Shown: positions 1 to 9,222, counted from the stretch's first letter. The stretch is 64,000 bases of DNA from UBA8401 sp041665525 (GCA_041665525.1 JBAYIS010000003.1:124001-188000), one strand, 5' to 3'. Numbers and translations are program-made. The notes: generated by a model not told the origin, from the letters alone.

Positions 1-1129
1 AAATTTCGTCGATAATTTTTCCTGCGCCGATTTTCGGATCGAGGTCGATATGGAGTTCCTTTGCGATGGCACGAAGTTCCGTTTCGTTTTTCCCCCGCAA
101 TTGTTTTCCCGTATACTGTTCAATGGCACCGAACATCGTCAACCGCTGCCACGGCGGAGTGAAGTTGATCTCGTTTTCGCCCAGTTTCACCATCGCAGAT
201 CCGTTCAAAGTCTGCGCGATAGAATAGATCATCTGCTCTACGAGTTCCATCATCCATTGATAGTCCCTGTACGCCACATACAGTTCCATCATGGTAAATT
301 CCGGATTATGCGTTCTATCCATCCCTTCGTTCCGGAAATCCTTTGCAATCTCGTACACACCGTCGAATCCGCCGACAATCAGTCGTTTCAAATAGAGCTC
401 ATCTGCAATTCTCAGAAATAACGGGATGTCGAGCGCATTGTGATGTGTTTCGAAAGGCCGCGCACTTGCTCCACCGTAGATCGGCTGCAATGCGGGAGTC
501 TCTACCTCAAGAAAATTCTTCTCATCAAGAAATTTCCGTGTCTGGCGAAGGATCATGGACCGTTTAATGAATGTTTCCCGCACGGAAGGATTCACAACTA
601 GATCGACATAGCGCTGCCGGTATCGCAATTCCTTATCCGAGAACGGATCGAACGTCACTTTATTTCCCTGTTCATCCATTTTTTCCTTCACCACTGGAAG
701 CGGCCGGAGGGATTTCGACAATAGTATGCTTCGGCTCGCATGGATGGAAACTTCCCCCATTTTCGTTCTGAACACAAATCCTTCCACTCCGACGATGTCT
801 CCGATATCAAGCAGTTTGAAATGATCGTACGATGCCCCGAGATCGTCTTTTTTCAGATACACCTGGATCTTTCCCGTCATATCCTGTACATGGCAGAAAG
901 ATGCTTTGCCCATCCTGCGGATGGACATTATGCGCCCTGCCACGGCGACGATCCATTGCGGCATTTCGTCTTTGAAATTTTCCAGGATCTCCATTGCGGA
1001 TGCATTCCGTTCAAACGAATGCGGATACGGATCCACGCCGGCTGCGCGAAGATGTTCCAATTCTTCACGACGCCGAACCATCAATGTGTTTAACTCTTCG
1101 TGATACTCGTTCTGTTTTTGTTCTTCCAT
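1..1129 (-). CDS. lysS: lysyl-tRNA synthetase, class II (C-terminus outside window)
   Basis: Charges tRNA-Lys with lysine in the cytoplasm. Reading the minus strand from an ATG at 1129 gives 376 codons beginning MEEQKQNEYHEELNTLMVRR and running off the left edge. The N-terminal half is the OB-fold anticodon-binding domain (VAVAGRIMSIRRMGKASF, KIQVYLKKDD). The class II core follows, with RYRQRYVDLVVNP, the ETPALQPIYGGASARPF segment and motif 2 RNEGMDRTHNPEFTMMELY. Class II LysRS is about 500 residues, so roughly the last quarter, including motif 3, lies outside. The gene sits 88 bases downstream of dacB. Identity is secure; only completeness is unknown. Confidence 0.95.
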   Translation of the reverse strand, partial: MEEQKQNEYHEELNTLMVRRREELEHLRAAGVDPYPHSFERNASAMEILENFKDEMPQWIVAVAGRIMSIRRMGKASFCHVQDMTGKIQVYLKKDDLGASYDHFKLLDIGDIVGVEGFVFRTKMGEVSIHASRSILLSKSLRPLPVVKEKMDEQGNKVTFDPFSDKELRYRQRYVDLVVNPSVRETFIKRSMILRQTRKFLDEKNFLEVETPALQPIYGGASARPFETHHNALDIPLFLRIADELYLKRLIVGGFDGVYEIAKDFRNEGMDRTHNPEFTMMELYVAYRDYQWMMELVEQMIYSIAQTLNGSAMVKLGENEINFTPPWQRLTMFGAIEQYTGKQLRGKNETELRAIAKELHIDLDPKIGAGKIIDEI

Positions 1130-1217
1130 AATTCTTTCTTCATAGATGAACCGATGCTGTGCTTTTCAAGAACAAATATTCTGACCTATTCTTCCCAGTC
1201 ACGCAACCGGTATTTTG

Positions 1218-2702
1218 TTATCGTTGAAATTCCGCCAGTTTGATGCACGCATCATTCTGAACTTTTTCTGCTTTTGGTGTTTCGACCGTATAATGATTTA
1301 CCATCATCGAAAATGCAAACATCTCACCATCTCTGCTGGTAACATAGCCGGACAGCGTCCTCACAAAATCAATCATTCCGGTTTTGGCGCGGATATTCCC
1401 TTCCGCTTTTGTTCCTTTCATTCTGTTCTTCAAACTTCCGTCAATGCCGGCAATCGGAAATGTTTCATAATACGATTCAAAACCGTCATCATTATACATT
1501 CCGGCTAATACTGATACAACATCTGTCGGTGTCACAAGGTTTTTCCGTGAAAGACCGGATCCGTCCGCCATTCTCATCATCGATGTATCAACTCCCCACA
1601 GAGCAAATAGCGGAAATGAAACCGCCCGGCCGTTGCCTGCCGAACCAAGTCCGAATTTCTCAAATCCCAATGTCCGGAACACATTCTCCGCATAGAGATT
1701 CTGACTTGATTTATTGATGACACCAATAATCGCTGAAGTCGGGACCGATGTATACGATGCAAGTTGAATCGCTCTGTCATACCGTATGGTATCTTTTAAT
1801 TCATCACAATCGAGTGGATGGCCATCAATCCGGATCCCTTTTGTCTCCAAGACTTCTTTTAATACACTCACTGTATAGAGCGTCGGATTTTCAACGGATA
1901 CAGATTCTTTATGCTCATTTTTGCCAGCTGGAATTGATCCACGCACGTACACGGTATTGGTCCCTCGAGCACGGAAAAAATTTATCTCCGCCGAAGTATC
2001 TTTGCTCACCGTTTGTTTCGTCTGGTTTACAACATTCACATACGCCGTTGTTGGGATCCATGAAATGCTGCAGGGTCCCTTACCATCGAACGACGGTACA
2101 ATACGGAAATCGATACAATTGTCATTGAAAGAGAGACCACTGATCTGCGCCGCATAATAGTCTGTTTCATATCCCGACGCCCATCCCGCACCGTAATTAT
2201 CATCGTCAAAGCAATTATCATCTCCGATGACATTTCCGACGATTTCGGTGATCCCGCGTTGTTTCAAACTGTCTGCCCACTGTTCGAACGTCTCGGTCGG
2301 TCTTCCGTCATTGAAACGCCCGGAGATACTCGGATCGCCGCTGCCAATCACGATGAGGTCGCCGTATAACGTATTGCCGACGATGGAGCCGTTGGTCACC
2401 AATCTGGTGACATACTGGAATTCTGGACCCAGTTCCTTCAACGCGGCGGATGCGGTGAACAGCTTCAGGTTTGACGCAGGCATGAACATCTTTTTTTCGT
2501 TCCGTGCATACACAATTTCGCCGGTATTCAGGGACTGGACCATTACGCCCCAGTGGGCATTCGCAAATTCCGGATTATCGAACAAAGCGGAAAGATCCTG
2601 ACCCAGTTTTCTTACCGGATCAATGACTTCAACTGTTGCCTCTCTGGCGGAACACCCGAGGAGAAATAACAGCAGTGAATACATTTGAACTGAAGTTTTC
2701 AT
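1218..2702 (-). CDS. dacB: D-alanyl-D-alanine carboxypeptidase/endopeptidase (PBP4 type, peptidase S13)
   Basis: Low-molecular-weight penicillin-binding protein that trims or cleaves peptidoglycan cross-links in the periplasm. All three serine-acyltransferase motifs are visible: SxxK as SNLK (Ser about residue 77), SxN as SSQN in NKSSQNLYAEN, and KTG in RAKTGMIDFVRTLSG (Lys about 440). The N-terminus MKTSVQMYSLLLFLLGCSA is a lipoprotein signal with Cys at about 17, so it is probably membrane-anchored. An in-frame TTG at 2720 would add six residues; the ATG at 2702 is preferred because it starts the signal peptide directly. Its upstream neighbour malQ ends about 20 bases before the start, so the two may share a transcript. 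Length (494 residues) suits the family. Confidence 0.92.
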   Translation of the reverse strand: MKTSVQMYSLLLFLLGCSAREATVEVIDPVRKLGQDLSALFDNPEFANAHWGVMVQSLNTGEIVYARNEKKMFMPASNLKLFTASAALKELGPEFQYVTRLVTNGSIVGNTLYGDLIVIGSGDPSISGRFNDGRPTETFEQWADSLKQRGITEIVGNVIGDDNCFDDDNYGAGWASGYETDYYAAQISGLSFNDNCIDFRIVPSFDGKGPCSISWIPTTAYVNVVNQTKQTVSKDTSAEINFFRARGTNTVYVRGSIPAGKNEHKESVSVENPTLYTVSVLKEVLETKGIRIDGHPLDCDELKDTIRYDRAIQLASYTSVPTSAIIGVINKSSQNLYAENVFRTLGFEKFGLGSAGNGRAVSFPLFALWGVDTSMMRMADGSGLSRKNLVTPTDVVSVLAGMYNDDGFESYYETFPIAGIDGSLKNRMKGTKAEGNIRAKTGMIDFVRTLSGYVTSRDGEMFAFSMMVNHYTVETPKAEKVQNDACIKLAEFQR

Positions 2703-2724
2703 GCAACGTACTTTAGTCAACGTA

Positions 2725-4266
2725 TTACGGTTGCACCTTTCCGGCTGGGTACACTGGTAAATTCAACCGATCCGCCGCTGTTCTGTTCGTCAGCGCGGTG
2801 ATTTCATATAATTTCAATGCATGCCATGGCTGCACCTGTTCCCAAACAAATCTCCATGCCCAATTTCCGTGAGCATGACCGGGCAAATTCATCCGGGCAT
2901 CGTTTCCAAGTCCCAGAACATCCTGCAGCGGGAATACCGACATATCCGCAACTGACTGGGAAGCGAGCCGAATGAAATCCCAATGGATCTCCCTTCCGTC
3001 CGTACCGGCATATTTTTTTACAAACTCCCGTTCCCTCTCCGTTGCCGATGCAAACCATCCAATCGTCGTATCATTATCGTGTGTTCCAGAATAGACGACT
3101 GTATTGGAGATATAGTTATGCGGCAGAAAATTATTCTTTGTATCCGCTGCAAAAGCAAACTGCAGGATACGCATGCCCGGTAAATCATACCGGTCTCTCA
3201 ATTCTATGACGTCGGGAGTGATTTCACCGAGGTCTTCAGCGATGATCGGCATCTTGCCGAGTTTCTTTTCTATTGCATCGAATAGTTTCGCGCCAGGACC
3301 TTTTACCCAACGGCCTTTCACCGCCGTTGCTTCCGTAGCCGGTATCTCCCAATATCCTGCAAATCCGCGGAAGTGGTCGATTCGGACGATGTCAACTAAT
3401 TCCAGCGTTGTTTTGATCCGTTGAATGAACCATGCGTAATTCTCTTCATGCATTGCTTTCCAGTCGTAGAGAGGATTTCCCCATCGCTGTCCGGTCACCG
3501 AAAAATAATCCGGCGGTACGCCCGCAACAACTTTTGGCCTCATATTCTTATCAAGATGGAACAAATGCGGATTTGCCCACACATCGGCACTTTGATAGGC
3601 GATGAAAATCGGAATGTCTCCAACGATCTTCACACCGCGGTCGTTAGCATATTTTTTCAGAGCAAACCACTGGCGAAAGAAGCACCATTGAGTAAATTCC
3701 CAAAAGTTGATCTCTTCTTCTAATTCCTTGCGGATCTTCTTCATCGCTGACGGTGTGCGTTTTACCAGATCGGCATCCCAGGATGACCATTCCGCTCCGT
3801 TGTATTTTTGGATGATGGACATGAACAGTGCATAATCTTCCAGCCAGGCGCGCTGTGCTTTGCAGAAAGTCTGGAAGTCGTCCATTTCCGTTTTCGATTT
3901 CGACGCAAAGAATTGTTTCGCTGCGATCCGAAGTTTACCCATCCGAAAATTCCTGACATCATTGTATTGTACTTTATGCTGATCGAAAGATGGAATCCGT
4001 TCCAACTCACTTTTCGAAAGCCAGCCGCGATCGACAAGTTCCTGCAGATCGATCAGCATCGGTTCTCCTGCAAAGGCGGAGAGACACATGTACGGGGAAT
4101 CTCCCATCCCGACCGGCCCCAACGGCAGCATTTGCCATAATTTTTGGCCGGCAACGACAAGCCATTCAATAAAATGATATGCTGTTGTACCAAGATCGCC
4201 GGAACCAAACGACCCGGGCAGCGATGTAGGATGAAGCAAAACTCCGGAACTGCGTTGAAAATTCAT
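2725..4266 (-). CDS. malQ: 4-alpha-glucanotransferase (amylomaltase, GH77)
   Basis: Transfers alpha-1,4-glucan segments between maltodextrins, in glycogen or maltodextrin turnover in the cytoplasm. The 513-residue protein opens with the typical SSGVLLHPTSLPGSFGSGDLG. It carries the GH77 catalytic residues: nucleophile Asp in DIVRIDHFRGF (about 297), acid/base Glu in IIAEDLGEITPDV (about 345) and the third Asp in YSGTHDNDTTIGW (about 397). Length matches bacterial MalQ. No other glycogen or maltose gene is in the window, so it stands alone between dacB and rluB. The ATG at 4266 is 13 bases downstream of the rluB stop. Confidence 0.96.
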   Translation of the reverse strand: MNFQRSSGVLLHPTSLPGSFGSGDLGTTAYHFIEWLVVAGQKLWQMLPLGPVGMGDSPYMCLSAFAGEPMLIDLQELVDRGWLSKSELERIPSFDQHKVQYNDVRNFRMGKLRIAAKQFFASKSKTEMDDFQTFCKAQRAWLEDYALFMSIIQKYNGAEWSSWDADLVKRTPSAMKKIRKELEEEINFWEFTQWCFFRQWFALKKYANDRGVKIVGDIPIFIAYQSADVWANPHLFHLDKNMRPKVVAGVPPDYFSVTGQRWGNPLYDWKAMHEENYAWFIQRIKTTLELVDIVRIDHFRGFAGYWEIPATEATAVKGRWVKGPGAKLFDAIEKKLGKMPIIAEDLGEITPDVIELRDRYDLPGMRILQFAFAADTKNNFLPHNYISNTVVYSGTHDNDTTIGWFASATEREREFVKKYAGTDGREIHWDFIRLASQSVADMSVFPLQDVLGLGNDARMNLPGHAHGNWAWRFVWEQVQPWHALKLYEITALTNRTAADRLNLPVYPAGKVQP

Positions 4267-4279
4267 ATTAGTTATTCTC

Positions 4280-5044
4280 TTAGTTAAGTTGTGTGTTTTC
4301 TAATCCTGCTAGTTTTTTCAATTGCCTAATTTCTTTACCCGTCAAATGCCTCCACATTCCACGCTGCAATCCCTGAACATTCAATCCGGCATATTCAACA
4401 CGGTGAAGACGATCCACTTCGTATCCAAACGATTCGAACATCCTGCGTACCTGCCGGTTCTTCCCTTCATGGATGTGGATGATCACTTCCCGGCTTTTCG
4501 TACCCGGAATAATTTCCAATTCTGCAGGCGCGGTTTTTCCATCTTCCAGAAAGACACCGCTGGCAAGCTTTTCCGCATGTATTGTATCGAGGCCTTTATC
4601 GAGGGAGACGTGGTACGTTTTAATGATCTCGCTGGAAGGATGCATCAACTTGTTGGCAAGCATCCCGTCGTTAGTGAGAAGTAATACACCGGTGGTCTGT
4701 CTATCCAGCCGTCCGACGGGATAGATACGTTCACGGGCGTTGACCAGGTCCAGTACCGTGCGCCGGCCTTTTTCATCGCTCGCCGTGGTGATAAAATCTT
4801 TCGGTTTATTCAACAGGATGTAGACTAACTTCTGCGCAAGTGAATACGTTTGTCCGTTCACTTTCACCACATCAGTTTGTGGATTCACTTTCGTTCCTAG
4901 CACCGTCACCACAACGCCGTTGAGTTCCACTTCTCCGTTCGTGATCATCGCCTCCGCAGCGCGGCGCGATGCAACACCAGTCATCGCCAGGAATCTGTTC
5001 AGGCGAAGAGTTTCTGGAAGAACGTTTTCACTTTGTTCTTCCAC
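4280..5044 (-). CDS. rluB: 23S rRNA pseudouridine synthase, RluB/RsuA family
   Basis: Isomerises a uridine of ribosomal RNA to pseudouridine. An S4 RNA-binding domain occupies about residues 13-60 (LRLNRFLAMTGVASRRAAE). The RsuA catalytic domain follows with the Asp-containing motif GRLDRQTTGVLLLTNDG and the conserved KNRQVRRMFESFGYEVDRL near the end. In scpB-linked gene clusters this family member is usually RluB (23S U2605), which fits its place here. Its ATG at 5044 lies inside the scpB 3' end, giving a 46-base overlap in another frame. No shorter ATG start would keep the whole S4 domain. A second family member is at 18.4 kb, so the exact target of each is not certain. Confidence 0.9.
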   Translation of the reverse strand: MEEQSENVLPETLRLNRFLAMTGVASRRAAEAMITNGEVELNGVVVTVLGTKVNPQTDVVKVNGQTYSLAQKLVYILLNKPKDFITTASDEKGRRTVLDLVNARERIYPVGRLDRQTTGVLLLTNDGMLANKLMHPSSEIIKTYHVSLDKGLDTIHAEKLASGVFLEDGKTAPAELEIIPGTKSREVIIHIHEGKNRQVRRMFESFGYEVDRLHRVEYAGLNVQGLQRGMWRHLTGKEIRQLKKLAGLENTQLN

Positions 5045-6426
5045 TTGCTCCAGCCTGTCTGGTCTGATTGGCCTGACGGGTTTTCCCGGGAAGTGTTTGG
5101 GCTTTCCGCCGGGTATTCTGCCTGGACCGGATGTCCGCTTTCGGACGCTGCCGAATGTACCGCTGCTTCTTCCATCGTAACTTCGGGTACGTTTTCTTCC
5201 GGAAGATGCACCTGGTCTTGCAGAACGTCCCCGGTCGGTTCTTCCACTGCGATCGGCAGGTTTGCCGCTGCTACTATTGCCAAATTCTCCGGTTCTGCGG
5301 TCATCGAATTTTCCCGTGCGTTTTCGGCCGAAGGAACTTCCGGTATGGCTGTCACGTCCTCCGCTTCCGGCAGTGTCGCGAAATTTGCTTCCGAATGAAC
5401 CAGTTGTACTTCCGGACTTGCCATGCGGTCTGCCTGGACGTCCGCTTCCGAATGTTCCCGAACGTTTTCCTCCGAACTCTCCGGAACGATTACGGGACTC
5501 TCCGCTGCGGTCATTGGTGCGGCCCTTGCTGTCTCCGTCTTTTCGTCTGTTGTCATTTTGCTTTCTGATGATGATACTCCTTCTTCAACATTTTTATTTT
5601 CGACTGGAACGGGTGTTTGATCAGCCGTTCCGCTTTGTTGCGCTGCATGCCGGTTCTCCGCTTTCATATCTTCCGACACTTTGATCTTTGCCGCCTTTTG
5701 CGGTTTGTTCTTCGAACCTTCGTTCCCGTCGAGCTTTTTCTCCAGGTCTTCCTTGAATTCCAGTTCCTGTTGTTCAGCCAGCAGACGACGGTCGACTTCC
5801 AGCTCCGTTTCATTGATCAGTTCGGAAATCTCGCGCGGTTTTGGCAGATCGGAAAGTTCGTTTAATCCAAAATGTTCCAGGAATTTCTGTGTCGTTCCAT
5901 ACAATAATGGCCGTCCGGGAGTGTTCGCCCGTCCGGTGATATGGATGAGGTCCTTTTCCAGCAGTGCGTTGATGATATAATCCACATTCACGCCGCGAAT
6001 GAACTCCACTTCTCCTTTTGCAATCGGCTGCTTGTAGGCGATGATGGCAAGCGTCTCCACGGCAGTCGGCGACAATCGACGGCGTGCTTTTTCTTTTGCG
6101 AGTTTTCCCACCCACGAAGAGAACTGTTCCTGAGTGGCATAAGTGAATCCGCCGGCAATCTCAATAATGCGGAATCCGCTTCCCATCCGTCCATATCCCC
6201 GGTTCAGTTCCCCAACCGCTTTCCTGATAATCTCGGCGTTCACCTGGTATTGTTCTGCCGGAGGAAGATCCTTGTTCACTTCATCCACAATTGAACGGAT
6301 GAAGCGTACGGTCATCGGTTCATCGCACGCAAACACCAGCGCTTCGATGATATTCTTCAATTCGGTGGAGACAACAACCTCTTCCGTTGTCCCTTCCTCT
6401 TTGACCTCTGATGGTACATCACTCAT
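4999..6426 (-). CDS. scpB: segregation and condensation protein B with a long disordered tail
   Basis: ScpB dimerises and binds ScpA in the SMC condensin complex that organises the chromosome. Residues about 20-200 are the normal ScpB core of two winged helices (NIIEALVFACDEPMTVRF, LSPTAVETLAIIAYKQP, GRANTPGRPLLYGTTQKF). About 250 further residues have no counterpart in ordinary ScpB, which is near 180-200. They are low-complexity and rich in Glu, Ala, Pro, Ser and Val. The protein then ends in a short basic aromatic helix, WSKWKNKVKTFFQKLFA. The gene lies between scpA and rluB, as in many bacteria; its last codons overlap rluB. Core identity is firm; tail function is unknown. Confidence 0.93.
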   Translation of the reverse strand: MSDVPSEVKEEGTTEEVVVSTELKNIIEALVFACDEPMTVRFIRSIVDEVNKDLPPAEQYQVNAEIIRKAVGELNRGYGRMGSGFRIIEIAGGFTYATQEQFSSWVGKLAKEKARRRLSPTAVETLAIIAYKQPIAKGEVEFIRGVNVDYIINALLEKDLIHITGRANTPGRPLLYGTTQKFLEHFGLNELSDLPKPREISELINETELEVDRRLLAEQQELEFKEDLEKKLDGNEGSKNKPQKAAKIKVSEDMKAENRHAAQQSGTADQTPVPVENKNVEEGVSSSESKMTTDEKTETARAAPMTAAESPVIVPESSEENVREHSEADVQADRMASPEVQLVHSEANFATLPEAEDVTAIPEVPSAENARENSMTAEPENLAIVAAANLPIAVEEPTGDVLQDQVHLPEENVPEVTMEEAAVHSAASESGHPVQAEYPAESPNTSRENPSGQSDQTGWSKWKNKVKTFFQKLFA

Positions 6427-6471
6427 AAAATGCTTCTCCGATTGTACTCGATGCGATCCATCACCTGCCGG

Positions 6472-7233
6472 TTAATATGTCGAATCCGGCGGTGCTATGG
6501 TCGTTTCCTCGCTCACTTTTACGATGGTAATATCCGTATAGGGATTGTATTGATTAATCGCAATGATCTGCTGTTTCATCAATTCCAGAACAGCAATAAA
6601 TGTTACGACGATTCTAATCTTCTCCGTCATAGAGATGACAATATCAAAAAAAGAGATCTCTTTCTTGTTCTTAAACAGTTCGACAATAAACTGCATTTGT
6701 TCATCCAACGACACATTCAGTTTGTTTATCTCGTGTACATGTTTTCGCGGCATTTTGTTCACCGCAAATTGGAACGCTGCGATCAGATCGAACAGCGTTA
6801 CATCACGAATGATGTCGTCATCATTTCCTTCTTCGATCACTTTCGGATCGTGTTCGAAACTTCCGCGGTATGCCAATTTACGCTGCTGCAGTTGTCTCCG
6901 CTCCAGTTCCTCCGCCATCTCTTTCCAGCGTTTATATTCCAGCAACCGCCGGACGAGTTCTGCCCGGGGGTCAAATTCCTCTTCTCCTTCACCGTCGGGC
7001 CGCGGCAACAGCATCGCTGCTTTAATCTGCATCAGTTCCGCCGCTGTCACGATGAATTCACCGGCGATATCCAGATTCAGTTCCTGAAGGTATTGAAGGT
7101 ATTGAAGAAACTCTTTCGTAATCTTCGCAATGGGTATATCATAAATATCCAACTCATCCCTTTTAATAAAGAAGAGAAGAAGGTCCAAAGGTCCTTCGAA
7201 GTCCGATAATTTTACCCTGTATGCTTTATCCAT
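6472..7233 (-). CDS. scpA: segregation and condensation protein A (kleisin)
   Basis: Kleisin subunit that bridges the SMC heads and recruits ScpB. The N-terminus YRVKLSDFEGPLDLLLFFIK is the hallmark ScpA motif that binds the SMC neck, followed by the helical DIYDIPIAKITKEFLQYL. The middle is charged and variable. The C-terminal region (VVTFIAVLELMKQQIIAINQ) is the winged helix that binds the SMC cap. At 253 residues it is normal length. It is 45 bases upstream of scpB and probably on the same transcript. trpS ends just upstream, at 7243. Confidence 0.95.
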   Translation of the reverse strand: MDKAYRVKLSDFEGPLDLLLFFIKRDELDIYDIPIAKITKEFLQYLQYLQELNLDIAGEFIVTAAELMQIKAAMLLPRPDGEGEEEFDPRAELVRRLLEYKRWKEMAEELERRQLQQRKLAYRGSFEHDPKVIEEGNDDDIIRDVTLFDLIAAFQFAVNKMPRKHVHEINKLNVSLDEQMQFIVELFKNKKEISFFDIVISMTEKIRIVVTFIAVLELMKQQIIAINQYNPYTDITIVKVSEETTIAPPDSTY

Positions 7234-7242
7234 GCCGTACGA

Positions 7243-8229
7243 TCATCCAATCTTCATCACATGACGAACTTCGCGCATCGTTTCTTCTGCCACACGTTTT
7301 GCCCGTGATTCACCATCGTGAAGGATGTATTTTACTTCGACGGGATTATTCTCGTAGTATGCCCGTTTCTCTCGGAATGGCGTGAGCGTTTCGGCAATCT
7401 TTGCCGAACAGTTCTTTTTACAGTCCACACATCCAAGTGCACCGGATTCGCACCCCTGTCTAATCTCCGGAATTTCTGTAGAATTGAATTTCTGGTGATA
7501 CGAAAAGACAACACAGATATCCGGTCTGCCTGGATCGTTCTTGCGGACCTTCAACGTATCCGTCACTGCAGTTCGCATTTTCTTTTGAATATCTTCCGGG
7601 GAATCAGAAAGCAGGATAGTATTGCCGATCGATTTACTCATCTTTTGATTGCCATCAAGTCCTGCGAGCCGTGCGAATTTTGTCAGTTTCGGTTCCGGCT
7701 CCGGGAATACTTCACCCCATTGCGCATTGAAGCGGCGAGCGATCTCCCGTGTGATCTCGATGTGCGGGACTTGATCTTCTCCTACCGGAACGACATCACC
7801 TTTATACAATAGAATGTCTGCCGATTGCAGGACCGGATATCCCAGGTGACCATACACTACAGATTCCATATTCAAGTCGCGAATTTGGTCCTTTAAAGTT
7901 GGATTTCGTTCCAGGCGTGCAGTAGTAATCAACATTGAAAGGATCAGGTGTAATTCCGTGTGTTCTTTGATTTGCGATTGGCGGAAGATCGGACTCTGTT
8001 GAGGATTGATACCTGCGGCAAGCCAGTCGATCACCATATCAATGGAATTTTGGTATAGATCGTTCGTATCGAGATTGGTCGTTAGCGCGTGATAATCTGC
8101 AATTAAATGATAATTATCGTATTCGTTTTGTAAGGTGACCCAATTTTCCAGTGCCCCGACAAGGTGGCCAATATGAAGTTTCCCGGTCGGGCGCATCCCT
8201 GAGAGGATTCGTTTTTTCTGTGTTGTCAA
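7243..8229 (-). CDS. trpS: tryptophanyl-tRNA synthetase
   Basis: Class I synthetase that charges tRNA-Trp. HIGH signature at residues 19-22 (GKLHIGHLVGALENW) and KMSKS in GNQKMSKSIGNTILLSDSP at about 195. YHALTT and the VGEDQVPHIEITREIARRFN segment are also typical. There are several Cys in the RQGCESGALGCVDCKKNC stretch, a possible metal site seen in some TrpRS. At 328 residues it is full length. No ATG precedes the conserved start, so the TTG at 8229 (TTG ACA ACA CAG) is used. Upstream is a structured repeat rather than an obvious promoter. Confidence 0.95.
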   Translation of the reverse strand: MTTQKKRILSGMRPTGKLHIGHLVGALENWVTLQNEYDNYHLIADYHALTTNLDTNDLYQNSIDMVIDWLAAGINPQQSPIFRQSQIKEHTELHLILSMLITTARLERNPTLKDQIRDLNMESVVYGHLGYPVLQSADILLYKGDVVPVGEDQVPHIEITREIARRFNAQWGEVFPEPEPKLTKFARLAGLDGNQKMSKSIGNTILLSDSPEDIQKKMRTAVTDTLKVRKNDPGRPDICVVFSYHQKFNSTEIPEIRQGCESGALGCVDCKKNCSAKIAETLTPFREKRAYYENNPVEVKYILHDGESRAKRVAEETMREVRHVMKIG

Positions 8230-8296
8230 AAAATAGCTCGTAAAATAATGTGGAATGTTTTCGTTACTAGGAACGGTCTCAAAAATGAATTTTAGT

Positions 8297-8460
8297 TGTC
8301 ATTCCGAACGGAGTCCCGTTCCGAAGAGATGGCTTTGCCAAAGGAGTGAATGAGGAATCTCTATTTACTTTTAAAGGTAAAAAACAAGATTTCTCTCTCA
8401 ACTTCGCCGGGATCGCCACAAAGTGGCCACCTGGCCCTTAGGGCCTTCGGGGAAATGACA
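8297..8460. repeat. MITE/REP-like palindromic element between HNH gene and trpS
   Basis: A non-coding 164-base unit bounded by TGTCATT (8297-8303) and AATGACA (8454-8460), a perfect inverted repeat. An inner pair, GAGGAATCT (8352-8360) and AGATTTCTC (8387-8395), matches at 8 of 9 positions. Each arm contains two small perfect hairpins: GAACGG/CCGTTC (8306-8321), TGGC/GCCA (8330-8340), GCCAC/GTGGC (8415-8427) and GGCCC/GGGCC (8433-8445). The form matches dispersed palindromic repeats that start with GTCATTCCGA in many bacterial genomes. It has no protein. It fills most of the 318-base gap between the HNH gene (ends 8548) and trpS; nothing else is evident in the gap. Confidence 0.65.
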
Positions 8461-8547
8461 TGGATTAAGTATTTTGAGACTATTTCTTGTAACAATTTAA
8501 AAATTACAATATCCTTCAACTTCAATCTTATTACTTTTTTACTTTTT

Positions 8548-9039
8548 CTAGTGCATGAACAAATACGGTTTCCAGCGATCATCCAAATTCCCTACGAAGT
8601 GCCGGATGAATGTAACATGATTTGGTTTCATCGGAGCCCTCATTAACGGCATTCCCGCTTCTTCCGGAGTGCTGTCTCCTTTTTTGTTATTACATTTTAC
8701 ACACGCTGCTACAAGATTTTCCCATGCATCTTCGCCTCCTTTTGAGCGCGGTTGCACATGATCCATAGTCAGCGGCACATCACCCCGTCCGCAATATTGA
8801 CACCGGTGTCCATCCCTCCGAAGAATATTTTTTCGCGAGAGAATGATCTTTTTGTAGGGTACTCGAACGAAAGATGATAACCGTACAACGCTAGGAAACG
8901 GCATTGATAACGAAACAGAGCGGATCACTTTTCCGTTGCTGGCCTCTATCAATTCCGCCTTGCGCAGAAAAAGAAGCATAATTGCTTTTTTTACATTGCA
9001 AACGCTTAACGGCTCATAGTTCTGATTAAGCACGAGCAC
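8548..9039 (-). CDS. HNH endonuclease family protein
   Basis: Metal-dependent nuclease of the HNH fold. The N-terminal LVLNQNYEPLSVCNVKKAIM segment is typical of the widespread stand-alone HNH proteins of about 165 residues. The catalytic part has the zinc-binding CQYCGRGD and CVKCNNKKGD pairs flanking LTMDHVQPRSKGGEDAWENL, where the His of MDHV and the Asn of WENL complete the HNH triad. The annotated start is GTG at 9039, but the family often begins a few residues earlier and no ATG, GTG or TTG lies upstream in frame before a stop at about 9106. A strong GAGGAGGAG sits about 60 bases upstream. Role is unknown; repair or defence are possible. Confidence 0.85.
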   Translation of the reverse strand: MLVLNQNYEPLSVCNVKKAIMLLFLRKAELIEASNGKVIRSVSLSMPFPSVVRLSSFVRVPYKKIILSRKNILRRDGHRCQYCGRGDVPLTMDHVQPRSKGGEDAWENLVAACVKCNNKKGDSTPEEAGMPLMRAPMKPNHVTFIRHFVGNLDDRWKPYLFMH

Positions 9040-9222
9040 TTTACTGTTTAAGCGCCCATGGATACTTTTCGACTGGAATAATGAACTGAAGGCGACTCTC
9101 CTCCTCTAGCTACTTTCGGCATTTCTGTGAAAGGGCTTTTATATTACGTAACCGTCGATAATGTAATGTCTTTGCCTGTTATTTTCGAGAAAAAGGTTGA
9201 TGGTATCCGCTAATTTTATAGA

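Noticed and set aside
6430..7209. 259-residue plus-strand frame opposite scpA
   Set aside because: It is the antisense shadow of scpA, with Arg/His/Phe-rich low-quality composition and no family match; scpA itself has clear motifs.
8350..8646. 98-residue plus-strand frame over the 8.3 kb repeat
   Set aside because: Made of the palindromic element and the HNH 3' end; no coding signature.
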